64,000 bases of DNA from Doris montereyensis (Eukaryota > Mollusca > Gastropoda > Nudibranchia > Dorididae), in NCBI GenBank assembly GCA_037039925.1, contig JAXRKP010000572.1, positions 43,501-107,500 on the forward strand, given 5' to 3'. The translations under genes and the position numbers were made by a program. The notes beneath the pieces are model-generated. The model did not search any database, was not told where the DNA came from, and saw nothing but the letters and a program-made list of their open reading frames with translations. Below are positions 1 through 10,300 of this stretch, in pieces (within the stretch, counting starts at the first letter, position 1; each line of letters begins with the position of its first letter).

Positions 1-64
1 TTGAGATCACCTGAGATTGAGATCACCTGAGATTGAGATCACCTGAGATTGAGATCACCTGAGA
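1..64. repeat. 16-bp tandem repeat, about 4 copies
   Basis: The unit gagatcacctgagatt repeats directly from the window edge, so the array probably extends further left. No coding potential is seen. Confidence 0.9.
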
Positions 65-127
65 CAGAGAGGTAAGCTGCAGATGGTCTTGGAGGAACTT
101 TACTTTTTTTTTCCACACTCAACGGCA

Positions 128-298
128 GATGAAATGGATGGGAAGAACTTTAAATTATGTACAACAGAGAAAACGAAAGAAGATGAAATGGATGGAAGAA
201 CTTTAAATTATGTACAACAGAGAAAACGAAAGAAGATGAAATGGATGGGAAGAACTTTAAATTATGTACAACAGAGAAAACGAAAGAAGATGAAATAG
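128..298. repeat. 54-bp tandem repeat, 3 copies plus a partial
   Basis: The block starting gatgaaatggatgggaag and ending acgaaagaa repeats at about 128, 182 and 235, with a truncated start near 289. Unit length is 53-54 bp and copies are nearly identical. The 71-aa open frame across it (83-298) simply repeats the same peptide and is not a gene. Confidence 0.9.
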
Positions 299-386
299 CA
301 CTAGCAGATGAAATTAACGGGGGAAGAGAGAGATAGAATGAAAGAACTGGTCATGATCAGCACACTTTTATTTGTTTCATTGAAAT

Positions 387-406
387 CCCCCCCCCCCCCC
401 CCCCCC
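387..406. repeat. poly-C tract
   Basis: A run of 20 C, followed by ccaccaccatg-like sequence. Homopolymers of this length are common in the window and are likely sites of length error. Confidence 0.95.
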
Positions 407-409
407 ACC

Positions 410-916
410 ACCATGTGCTGTGAATTACCTGTGATCTCTCTCCGGGGTAAATTAAGAGGAACCAGCAAGACGAGAGATAATTGAAAGAGTGAATGGAAAG
501 AAGTAAAACCTACCAGCATCAGTAATAATAACAACAATAACAATAATGTAATTCATTTCTATAGGGCCACTCCCATCTTACGACAGCTCTAGGCTCAGTC
601 AACTGTGCGCAATCATCACATTTTTCACAGGCAACATTCACAAGATTTGAGTTTGCATATATTATTATTATTATTTTCCTTTTTACACTAAAATACAAAC
701 AATTTTATCTTGGAATTAACATTTTCTTTCATAAGCTGTTTGTTTAGTTTAGGGATAAACTAACAAATGGACACACAGCAAGGGTTTTTTTTTAACCTTG
801 TGTGTTATGAGTTTATCATTATATTGAGTGTGTTACTATTATTACTATTATTATATTTATATTATATATATCAGAAACAAATCTGCCATCAGTGTGATCA
901 ACGTAGTAATCGAATA
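410..916. other. non-coding stretch with short microsatellites
   Basis: The sequence is AT-rich with no recognisable gene. It holds a short (AAC/AAT)n tract near 525-546, an (ATT)n tract at 658-676 and an AT-rich run near 838-870. Confidence 0.6.
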
Positions 917-1628
917 GATGTAATCCATTATAAGTCTTTGTGTGTGAATACATTGTACATGTAATCCATTGTAAGTCTTTGTGTGTGAATAGATTGTACA
1001 TGTAATCCATTGTATGTCTTTGTGTGTGAATACATTGTACATGTAATCCATTGTATGTCTTTGTGTGTGAATACATTGTACATGTAATCCATTGTATGTC
1101 TTTGTGTGTGAATAGATTGTACATGTAATCCATTGTATGTCTTTGTGTGTGAATAGATTGTACATGTAATCCATTGTATGTCTTTTTGTGTGTGAATACA
1201 TTGTACATGTAATCCATTGTATGTCTTTGTGTGTGAATAGATTGTACATGTAATCCATTGTATGTCTTTGTGTGTGAATACATTGTACATGTAATCTATT
1301 GTATGTCTTTGTGTGTGAATACATTGTACATGTAATCTATTGTATGTCTTTGTGTGTGAATACATTGTACATGTAATCTATTGTATGTCTTTGTGTGTGA
1401 ATACATTGTACATGTAATCTATTGTATGTCTTTGTGTGTGAATACATTGTACATGTAATCCATTGTATGTCTTTGTGTGTGAATATATTGTACATGTAAT
1501 CCATTGTATGTCTTTGTGTGTGAATACATTGTACATGTAATCCGTTGTATGTCTTTGTGTGTGAATACATTGTACATGTAATCCATTGTATGTCTTTGTG
1601 TGTGAATACATTGTACGTGTAATCCATT
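917..1628. repeat. 41-bp tandem repeat, about 17 copies
   Basis: The unit begins tgtaatccattgtatgtctt and ends attgtaca. Units are exactly 41 bp with few substitutions (cc/ct, tacatt/tagatt) and one 2-bp insertion near 1185. Because 41 is not a multiple of 3, all minus-strand frames read one shared 41-residue periodic peptide. The overlapping open frames there are artefacts. Confidence 0.95.
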
Positions 1629-1639
1629 TCCAAACTTGT

Positions 1640-2198
1640 TTTTGGGTTCTTACTCTTATTTTAATTTTTCCATCACTAGTTGATTGTGTATTGAGTTCCG
1701 AATGATGATCTTCTTCAATCGGTTTTAATTTGTGTGTTGCAATTACACGTGTCTTTGTTGCCCCATGTCAGGCAAAATCATGCAAAATGCGATTTTAATT
1801 TTATGTATTTACATATGCAATAAATTATATATATATATATATATTATATATGCAACTTTGGAATGTTTACAAACCAGAGAAGCCTCCATCTATGATCTTT
1901 GCGGTTGAGAAGATACGATCTTCGTAACAATATTTATTGTTATGACAATAATGATACTGAATGATGGGCAAGGGAAGGGACGAAAAGACTTACCTCTGTA
2001 TTAATAATTTACCCTACGTGGTAAATAACCTCTCCTTTAGGTCTGCCACAACACCAGAGTTTAGCTGTGAGGCCTACGCTTGCTCTTTTGGTTTTTGTCC
2101 ATTTACATTATTTCCGTTAATGTTCGGCTTAAAAATGTGTACTGTCATCAAAGTCAAACTCAAACCTTGTTAAAAATAGACTAAAAATAGGCAGGACT
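1640..2198. other. AT-rich sequence, no gene recognised
   Basis: Unique-looking sequence with a (TA)n tract near 1827-1853. A 70-aa open frame at 1961-2173 has no domain I recognise and no splice context. Confidence 0.5.
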
Positions 2199-2211
2199 GG
2201 GGGGGGGGGGG

Positions 2212-2345
2212 CTATTGTAGGTCCTACTTCTTTCCTTTTTTTCTTTCCCTCATCCTTTGGTCTTACCGTTTCCTTTGAATTCACTCTGAGATCACCGCAT
2301 ATGGTGGATGAATGAATTTCAATCAGTCAAAGCTAGGCAGGATGA
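2212..2345 (+). mobile_element. dispersed repeat copy (catatggtgga family)
   Basis: Starts after a 13-base G run at 2199-2211. It carries in order: gtaggtcctacttctttcc, a cttaccgtttcctttgaatt block, a gagatcaccgcatatggtgg block and ttcaatcag. The same order recurs at 5835-5975 and partly near 48995-49055 and 49368-49440. This indicates an interspersed, SINE-like family, but the boundaries are approximate. Confidence 0.55.
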
Positions 2346-2643
2346 GATGTTAGATTGAGAGATGTTATATGGAGGGATGTTAGATGGAAAGATGTTAGAT
2401 GGAAAGATGTTGGATGGAGATATGCTAGATGAAGAGATGTTCGATGGAGGGATGTTAGAGGGAGATATGTGAGATGGACAGATATCAGTTGAGAGATGTT
2501 AGATGGAGAGATGTTAGATGGAGGGATGTTAGAGGGAGATATGAGATGGACAGATATCAGTTGAGAGATGTTAGATGGAGAGATGTTAGATGGAGGGATG
2601 TTAGATGGAGGGATGTTACATGGAGAGATGTTAGATGGAGTCT
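2346..2643. repeat. 15-bp tandem repeat, about 20 copies
   Basis: Units of the type gagatgttagatgga, with variants in gggatg and gatatg. Between 2474 and 2600 a higher-order copy of about 85 bp can be seen, since the agatggacagatatcagttg segment occurs twice. The periodic RDVRW peptide read from it is an artefact. Confidence 0.9.
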
Positions 2644-2764
2644 GCTTGCATATTTCGATTTAAGTTTGTTTAGTTTTTTCTTTAGAAAAAGAAAGAAAAC
2701 AATTTGACATGCTTTCCTTTCTTTGTCATGTATGGCGAAATAAACCAGATTTAAACTTTGCTCA

Positions 2765-2895
2765 TGGCCCTCTTGTTTATATTGTATCGACATCTTCCTA
2801 TTATATATCGACATCTTCCTATATTATATATCGACATCTTCCTATTATATATCGACATCTTCCTATTATATAATTATATCGACATCTTCCTAATT
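2765..2895. repeat. 20- to 22-bp tandem repeat, about 6 copies
   Basis: The unit tatcgacatcttcctattat repeats with small indels and ends directly at the LINE fragment that follows. Confidence 0.85.
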
Positions 2896-2899
2896 TCTC

Positions 2900-3750
2900 A
2901 TGGCTTCAATCTATTTCTCCAATTCAACCGAACTGGACAAAAGACCAAAGCATGATACAAAAATTATAATGGGCGCCCTAAATGCAAAGATTGGTTGCAA
3001 CAATAGTACAAATGAAAGAGCTATGGGAAAAGGATATGGCGTTATAAATGACAACGGAGAAAGACTATTGGACTTTTGCAACACTAAACGATTTTGTTAT
3101 TGGTGGAACTTTGTTTCCCTCATAAAGAGATTCATAAGCTTACATGATGTTCACCAAATAGAAGGGATATAAGCCAGATCATCTTCTCATAAATAGAACA
3201 TGGAGAAGATCCCTTCGTGATGTGAAAGTAAAAAGAGGAGCTGACGTTGGAAGTGACCACCAAATCTAAAAATCAAACTGAGACAAGCAAATACAACAGG
3301 AAAAGGCAGAGAACGATAGGACATGAACAAACGTAAAGATCCTAATACAGCCAAAACTTTTATGACACGCTTTGAAGAATAGGTTTCAGGTGCTGACTTT
3401 AGCGTAGGAACAAAAAGACACAAAAGGAAAGAATGGCTATCAAATGACACATGGAAAACAATTGAAGAGAGGAAGGAAATTAAGAATAAAATACTTGATG
3501 CAAAATCAAGCAGATTGAAAGAAAGATTGTTAACTCAACCAGGAAATAAACAAGGAAGTCAAAAAGAGTGCAAGACAAGACAAAAGATCATTCATGGACA
3601 GACTTGCCAATGAAGCAGAATAAGCCTTACAAAATCTGAACTAATAACATTAAATATACAAAATCCCTCTCCAATCCTAATCAACAACAATAGCATACAA
3701 ACAACCAAGGAATTTACATATTTAAACAGCGTTATCAACTGGCATAATGG
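2900..3750 (+). pseudogene. LINE (RTE-like) endonuclease fragment, internally deleted
   Basis: The translation in shifting frames resembles the apurinic-type endonuclease of RTE-like LINEs (the type often annotated as craniofacial development protein 2-like). Visible blocks are an IIMGALNAKIG block (families normally have GDLNA, so the catalytic Asp is replaced), DNGERLLDFC, SQIDHLL-like residues and GSDHH. Downstream are linker residues around EWLSNDTWKTIEERKE. The frame then jumps near 3630 to a block ending KEFTYLNSV, which belongs near the C-terminus of such proteins, so the whole RT domain is missing. At least four frameshifts are needed. It is a dead copy. Confidence 0.75.
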
Positions 3751-3810
3751 GCAGAAAGTAAGTAAGTTCAGTCTAATTCAGACTCGGCAAATGCATAGTT
3801 GGTGTGGGGA

Positions 3811-4603
3811 TCTCTTGTTGGCTAAGATAAATACAAGACTAGTACTAATAGGCCTTATATGAAAATCTCTTGTTGGCTAAGATAAATACAAGGCTAGTAC
3901 TAATAGGCCTTACATGAAAATCTCTTGTTGGCTAAGATAAATACAAGACTAGTACTAATAGGCCTTACATGAAAATCTCTTGTTGGCTAAGATAAATACA
4001 AGGCTAGTACTAATAGGCCTTACATGAAAATCTCTTGTTGGCTAAGATAAATACAAGACTAGTACTAATAGGCCTTACATGAAAATCTCTTGTTGGCTAA
4101 GATAAATACAAGACTAGTACTAATAGGCCTTACATGAAAATCTCTTGTTGGCTAAGATAAATACAAGACTAGTACTAATAGGCCTTACATGAAAATCTCT
4201 TGTTGGCTAAGATAAATACAAGACTAGTACTAATAGGCCTTACATGAAAATCTCTTGTTGGCTAAGATAAATACAAGACTAGTACTAATAGGCCTTACAT
4301 GAAAATCTCTTTGTTGGCTAAGATAAATACAAGGCTAGTACTAATAGGCCTTACATGAAAATCTCTTGTTGGCTAAGATAAATACAAGGCTAGTACTAAT
4401 AGGCCTTACATGAAAATCTCTTGTTGGCTAAGATAAATACAAGACTAGTACTAATAGGCCTTATATGAAAATCTCTTGTTTGCTAAGATAAATACAAGGC
4501 TAGTACTAATAGGCCTTATATTATGAAAATCTCTTGTTGGCTAAAATAATTACAAGGCTAGTACTAGTAGGCCTTACATGAAAATTTCTTGTTGGCTAAA
4601 TTT
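3811..4603. repeat. 55-bp tandem repeat, about 14 copies
   Basis: The unit starts ctcttgttggctaagataaa and ends ccttacatgaaaat. Copies are almost identical in the middle and more diverged at both ends, the usual picture for an array maintained by unequal exchange. It follows the LINE fragment. Confidence 0.95.
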
Positions 4604-4814
4604 GAATTCAAATTTTAATTTTTTTTTAATCAAAAGCTGTGACTGCGAGTGTGAGGTTTCGGTGAACGCATCATGGATGGAGTTCTGATTTTCAGTGTGA
4701 AGTCAAGGATGAATCTTTTTTTAAAACTATTAATAATGATCAGTATTGTTCCCCATATTGATATTTAGATTACGTCTTTCTCTTTTCTTTTATTTACCAT
4801 TTACTGTTCCCTGT

Positions 4815-5070
4815 AGTGTGGTGTCGATAACTAGTGGTCAGTCTGCTGGACTAGTGAATATGAGGTCCTGTGTTCGAATCCTGGCAGTGCAAGGTCTAAT
4901 GTTGTGTTCCTTGGGAAAGATGCGTAACACAGATTTTCCCCATTCAATCCAGGTGTAAACAGGTACAAGCAACAGCAAGGAAGTAAAACCTAGTGTCAGA
5001 CACGTTCTGCCCAGGAGGTGATATGGTCTGACTCTATGAGCCTAAGTAGCCTTGAAGGAATTTTTTAAGT
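4815..5070 (+). mobile_element. tRNA-derived SINE
   Basis: The head has a pol III A-box-like segment (actagtggtcagtctgctgg) and a B-box (gttcgaatcc at 4872-4881) with tRNA-like spacing. A central region follows (ttccttgggaaagatgcgta and ccattcaatccaggtgtaaa) of the kind conserved in deuterostome and molluscan SINEs. The tail ends gaaggaattttttaa. It is not a functional tRNA because there is no acceptor stem pairing. Confidence 0.75.
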
Positions 5071-5159
5071 GTTTCCAATAGAAACTATATGTCTATACAT
5101 TCACAATAATAATTACAGATTGCTCATAAACAAATCCAAAAATAAAATGACTAATATCA

Positions 5160-5358
5160 CAACTGCCAACCCCATGAGCAGTAATAGTGGGAAATTCTTT
5201 GTCAAAAAGAGCATGATGACAGGCAGAAAAAATAAAGTACAATTTTGAAATTGCTAACAAATCTAAATGTGGACAGGAAAAAGCAATAAAAAGTTCAAAC
5301 TCAAACAGCTTACGATCTGAAAAAGCAGAAATTCACTTTTTAGCAAGGTTGGCAGCAC
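5160..5358 (+). mobile_element. dispersed repeat, unexpanded copy
   Basis: The order ctgccaacc.ccatgagca, agtgggaaattctttg, aagtacaattt, aatgtggacaggaaa and aaggttggcagcactg is shared with both flanks of the 22-bp array at 7537-8450. This copy contains one unit-like segment where the other has about 40. It is about 200 bp, and the family is unknown. Confidence 0.6.
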
Positions 5359-5359
5359 T

Positions 5360-5503
5360 GGTAGGATTTTAAAATTTTGATTTGATTTACCGACATCCAC
5401 AACTAAGATGATATCCAGGGTTTTGGTAGGATTTTAAAACTTTGATTTGATTTACCGACATCCACAACTAAGATGATATCCAGGGTTTTGGTAGGATTTA
5501 AAA
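5360..5503. repeat. 65-bp tandem duplication in a SINE tail
   Basis: The start ggtaggatttta recurs at 5360, 5425 and 5490. The intervening segment contains tttaccgacatccacaacta. It adjoins the tail side of the minus-strand SINE at 5505-5757 and probably arose by slippage in that tail. Confidence 0.8.
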
Positions 5504-5504
5504 C

Positions 5505-5757
5505 TTGCCCAGACTGCCCTGAAACAGCCAAGGGATCTTTAACATGCACAGAGTGTTGTGATCTGCAAACAGGACCTCCTTTTTATTGCCCGTCTCCTAT
5601 GGGACTAGGTGTCGATCCACCTGCCTGGTCCAGTGGGGTGGATTTTGCTTGAATAATTTGAGATAATTTTTTCAACAATTGGCGGGGCTCAAACCCACTA
5701 CTTTGTGGTTGAGAGGCGGTCACCTTGCCTCTGGACTACCGAGTTCCCTTCTTCACA
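5505..5757 (-). mobile_element. tRNA-derived SINE (taaagatcccttggc family), minus strand
   Basis: Read on the minus strand it has a tRNA-like head (ctcggtagtccagaggcaag), a B-box-like gggtttgagcccc, a body with ggatcgacacctagtcccat and an end with ttaaagatcccttggc. The copy at 47684-47925 on the plus strand matches the same order of blocks throughout. It lies downstream of the SPCS1 stop codon. Confidence 0.8.
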
Positions 5758-5834
5758 GGGTCGAAAGCTTACCAACTTACTACATGAAAAAGTAGCAAGA
5801 ACCAAACAAAAACTGTGTCGTAAGTAGTATTGAT

Positions 5835-5975
5835 ATGTGGGGGATGCTGGTTGATCCTACTTTTACCTTTCACTCTATCACACGTCTTCCATCTTACCGT
5901 TTTCCTCTTAATTCACCCGGAGATAACCATATATGGTGGACAGGGTAAGTTTCAATGAAATAAAACAAACAAAAC
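5835..5975 (+). mobile_element. dispersed repeat copy (catatggtgga family)
   Basis: Blocks gctggttgatcctactttta, atcttaccgttttcctctta, ataaccatatatggtggaca and an A-rich tail ataaaacaaacaaaac match the 2212-2345 copy in order. The A-rich tail suggests retroposition. Confidence 0.55.
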
Positions 5976-6055
5976 TTGCACACAAGCATAATATCATGAA
6001 ATCACTCATCAAATCCATACTGTCGTTTTGAATATTTCATGATCTTTATTAATTT

Positions 6056-6056
<1 letters not shown>

Positions 6057-6088
<32 letters not shown>
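6057..6088. repeat. (AAT)n microsatellite
   Basis: About ten AAT/TAA triplets, directly after a TTTATT at about 6044. On the minus strand that is AATAAA and could serve as the SPCS1 polyadenylation signal. Confidence 0.85.
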
Positions 6089-6211
6089 TACGAAAAACAA
6101 CAATAATGAAACTTTAGATACAGACCTGGTAGGAGACTATTCAAGTCAGGAAATCTTTTAGTTTATAGTCATTCAGACAAACAAATATAAACATAATGTG
6201 ATCTTGTAACA

Positions 6212-6297
6212 AGAGTGTGACAAGAGTGTGACAAGAGTAACAAGAGTGTGACAAGAGTGTGATAAGAGTGTGACAAGAGTGACAAGAGTGTGATGTG
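6212..6297. repeat. short tandem repeat, gtgtgacaagagt type
   Basis: About eight copies of an 8- to 12-bp unit built from gtgacaagagt. It lies in the inferred 3' UTR or downstream region of SPCS1. Confidence 0.8.
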
Positions 6298-6740
6298 ATG
6301 AATACAACAACAGGGCATGTCATCTCATAGACTTAGAAACAAAGCAATAACCAAACAAACAACAGAATTGCAACTACTGTACCTACAGTCATACACTTAC
6401 AATCAACTGGACATGAAATCAAATTATCGGCACAATGATTTAAATGAAAATTAAGTTTTTTTTTTAAAGAAATAAGAGAAAGGAATCACCAGGTTTAACC
6501 AAAACTTTTAATACTCAGTCACTCTGCCTGACCAATACTATACTAGCGAGCTTTAATTACACACCAAATGACACCAAATCTGATATTTTTCAAGATGACC
6601 CATTGGTGTGAACAAAGTGGCCACACCTATGCCTGAAACATTAAACTTAAACTTAAACCGTTGTATGCTACAACAAGATCAAGAATTGGTCAAGCTATCA
6701 GATAGAACCCAAACTTGATAGATCCACTCACATTTTCGCT
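6298..6740. other. unique sequence downstream of SPCS1
   Basis: No domain or splice context is recognised. It may be 3' UTR of SPCS1 if the gene ends near 6044. Confidence 0.4.
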
Positions 6741-6746
6741 TCATGT

Positions 6747-6858
6747 AAGGGGCAGTTTAAAGAGTAGACACATGCAAGGGGCAGTTTAAAGAGTAGACAC
6801 ATGCAAGGGGCAGTTTAAAGAGTAGACACATGCAAGGAGCAGTTTAAAGAGTAGTGCA
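6747..6858. repeat. 29-bp tandem repeat, 4 copies
   Basis: The unit is acatgcaaggggcagtttaa followed by agagtagac. Copies are nearly perfect. It lies about 75 bp beyond the SPCS1 stop codon. Confidence 0.9.
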
Positions 6859-6932
6859 TTATTAAAACTCACTGATATATTTCCTTTTATGATACAAGCC
6901 AGCACACCATCACTAGAGTCACTCTCAACCTA

Positions 6933-7129
6933 TCACCATAGACCAATACCCAAGGTAACATCTTTCATATCAGACAAAGACCAAAAGCTACTCTTCAATT
7001 TCTTTTTCTTTGACTTGGCAGCGTTTCCACTTGCGGCCGGTTGACTCTGGCCAACCTTACTGCTCTCACCAAGGGCAGGTTGCCACTCTGATGTTCTGTT
7101 TATGTACATGCCCCACGGACGAGGGTCAG
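6933..7129 (-). CDS. SPCS1: SPCS1 exon 4 (last coding exon)
   Basis: The acceptor is preceded by a pyrimidine-rich tract on the minus strand (tttctttttcgttcccgccc). The exon starts CTGACCCTC, which would give LTL. One base is then missing before PWGMYINRTSEWQPALGES, so LTLPPW of the family is broken. The C-terminal part is Ser/Lys-rich with KSKKKKLK and ends ...LGIGLW at the TGA at 6933-6935. The tail after the Lys cluster is longer than in human SPCS1. Confidence 0.8.
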
Positions 7130-7284
7130 CTGGAAGGGGCGGGAACGAAAAAGAAAGTAAAGATGTTGAATCCACTGATTTTCCTCAGTCTTTCATAGAC
7201 TTAAAGCGAGAGAGATATAAATAGATAGATAGATAGATAGATAGAGGGAGGGAGGGAGGGGAGGGAGGAGGAGGGAGGGGGAGG

Positions 7285-7318
<34 letters not shown>

Positions 7319-10300
7319 CAGAGACAGAGACAGAGACAGAGAGAGACAGAGACATAGACAAACTCATGTAACACCTTTAGGTTGAACATTTTGAGACAAT
7401 TTTTGTCCTAGATTCATATATACATTATTAAGCTACACTTCTCGATGTATATTTTTATATTTTTCATATTTCGTGTGTGTACAATGTATTTTCTGCAGCC
7501 ACAATTAGTCCCAATGTCCCACAGCTGCCAACCTCATGAACAAACAAAGTGGGACATTCCTTGCCAAATCATGGAACATTGCCTGCCAAAAGTGAGATAC
7601 TGCCTGTCAAAAGTGTGACACTGCCTGCCAAAAAAGTGAGATACTGTCACAAAAGGGAGATACTACTGCCTGCCATCAAGTGATACATTGCTTGCAAAAA
7701 AGTGGGACATTGCTTACCAAAGAGTGGGACATTGCTTACCAAAAAGTGGGACATTGCTTACCAAAAGTGGGACATTGCTTACCAAAAAAGTGGGACATTG
7801 CTTACCAAAAGTGGGACATTGTTTGCCAAAAAGTGGGATATTGTTTGCCAAAAAGTGGGATATTGAGTGCCAAAAAAAGTGGGATATTGTTTGCCAAAAA
7901 AGTGGGATATTGAGTGCCAAAAGTGGGACATTGCTTACCAATATCAAAGTGGGACATTGTTTGCCAAAAAGTGGGATATTGTTTGCCAAAAAGTGGGATA
8001 TTGAGTGCCAAAAAGTGGGATATTGTTTGCCAAAGAGTGGGATATTGAGTGCCAAAAGTGGGACATTGCTTACCAAAAGTGGGACATTGCTTACCAAAAA
8101 AGTGGGACATTGTTTGCCAAAAAGTGGGATATTGTTTGCCAAAAGTGGGATATTGAGTGCCAAAAAAAGTGGGACATTGTTTGCCAAAAAGTGGGATATT
8201 GTTTGCCAAAAGTGGGACATTGTTTGCCAAAAGAGTGGAACATTGTTGCTAAAATAGTGGGACATTGCTTTAAAGGTGGGACATTGTTTGCCAAACAGTG
8301 GGACATTGATTGCCAAAAAATGGAAGATTGTTGCCAAACAGTGGGACATTGATTGCCAAAAAATGGAATTGTTGCCATTGTTGCCAAACAGTGGAGATCG
8401 ATTGCCAAACACTGGGAGATTGTTTGCAAAAATGGGACATTGCCAAAAAGAAGAAGACTTGGTAAAACAAACAAGTGTAAGTACAATTTAAAATATACAA
8501 ACAAACTTCAATGTGGACAAGAGAAACCAAAACAAAACTCAAAAGGCAGACAATCCCAAAAAGTGGTGAAACAACCACTAACTCAACTCTAGGTTGGCAT
8601 CACTGATGACACTCCAAGTGTGAAACCCAACCACTATCTCAACTCTAGGTTGGCATCACTGATGACACTCCAGGAAAAACAACCACTATCTCAACTCTAG
8701 GTTGGCACCACTGATGTCACTCCAAGTGTGAAACAACCACTATCTCAACCTCTCCAGGTTGGCACCACTGATGTCACTCCAAGCGTGAAACCCAACCACT
8801 ATCTCAACTCTAGTTGGCACCACTGATGACACTCTTACTTTCGGAGGAATATTTTTTTTTGCTCTGGGAAAATCTGTTGAATGAAAAGGAACATAAAAAA
8901 AAAATACAGAGTGATTGTAGACTGTCTTATTGATCCAGCTCATTCTACCTTCCAGTGTATGGGTTCAGATGCACCAGAAATGATCTTTTTCCAGGCTACC
9001 CTGTCCTGACATTTTCTATTTTTTTCTGTGACATTAAATTTCTTTGCTTTAGTGCCTCTTTCATATCTTCTTACCACTTTCTCCGATGTCTGCCTTTTGG
9101 TCCTATATCTTGGGATTTGGCACTGCATCTTGATTTAGCTGTTATATTGTCATTCATTCTCTTTGCCTGCCAAAACCATCTGAGTTGATTTAATTCTATC
9201 TTAGTTTTTATACTGTCGATTTCAAGGACATGATATCGGCTCATCAAAACTTACCACAGATGACAAAATAACGCCAGCAAACAAGATGTAAAAGAGTCTA
9301 TGAGAAAAACTGTGTGATGTACCCCCAGATGAAGCCTACCACCTGAAGAGAAAAACAAAACAACACAAAGCTGGATCAGAAATATTTTTACAATATCTTC
9401 ATTACAGGCATCGCATCACAATGGCACAGAATGAGAAGAAATTAAACTTTCTATGTACACAAAAATAGAAAAAATTAACAACTGAGGCTTCCAGTTTGAG
9501 GGTTTGAAATTCTCACTGTCACTGTAACAAGGTTTGAAATTCTCACTGTCACTGTAGCAAGGTTTGAAATTCTCACTGTCACTGTAACAAGGTTTGGAAA
9601 TTCTCACTGTCACTGTTCAAGGTTGGAAATTCTCCCTGTTTAACAAGGTTTGAAATTTCTCACTGTTTCAAGGTTGGAAATTCTCAATGGGTCAGTGTCA
9701 CTGTAACAAGGTTGGAAATTCTCACTGTCACTGTAACAAGGTTGGAAATTCTCACTGTCACTGTAACAAGGTTGGAAATTCTCACTGTCACTATTTCAAG
9801 GTTGGAAATTCTTTCACTGTCAGTGTCACTGTAACAAGGTTGAAATTCTCACTGTCACTGTAACAAGGTTTGGAAATTCTCACTGTCACTGTAACAAGGT
9901 TGGAAATTCTCACTGTCACTGTAACAAGGTTGGAAATTCTCACTGTCACTGTAACAAGGTTTGGAAATTCTCACTGTCACTGTAACAAGGTTGGAAATTC
10001 TCACTGTCACTGTAACAAGGTTGGAAATTCTCACTGGCACTGTAACAAGGTTGGAAATTCTCACTGGCACTTTTTCAAGGTTGGAAATTCTCACTGGCAC
10101 TGTTTCAAGGTTGGAAATTCTCACTGTCACTGTAACAAGGTTGGAAATTCTCACTGTCACTGTAACAAGGTTGGAAATTCTCACTGTCACTGTAACAAGG
10201 TTGGAAATTCTCACTGTCACTGTAACAAGGTTGGAAATTTTCACTGGCACTGTAACAAGGTTGGAAATTCTCACTGTCAGTGTTTCAAGGTTGGAAATTC

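Noticed and set aside
917..1628. CRISPR-like regular array
   Set aside because: Units are directly adjacent with no unique spacers, the genome is eukaryotic, and no cas genes are present. The same holds for the other arrays.
4815..4890. A tRNA gene
   Set aside because: A-box and B-box are present, but the acceptor and anticodon stems do not pair and a SINE body follows.
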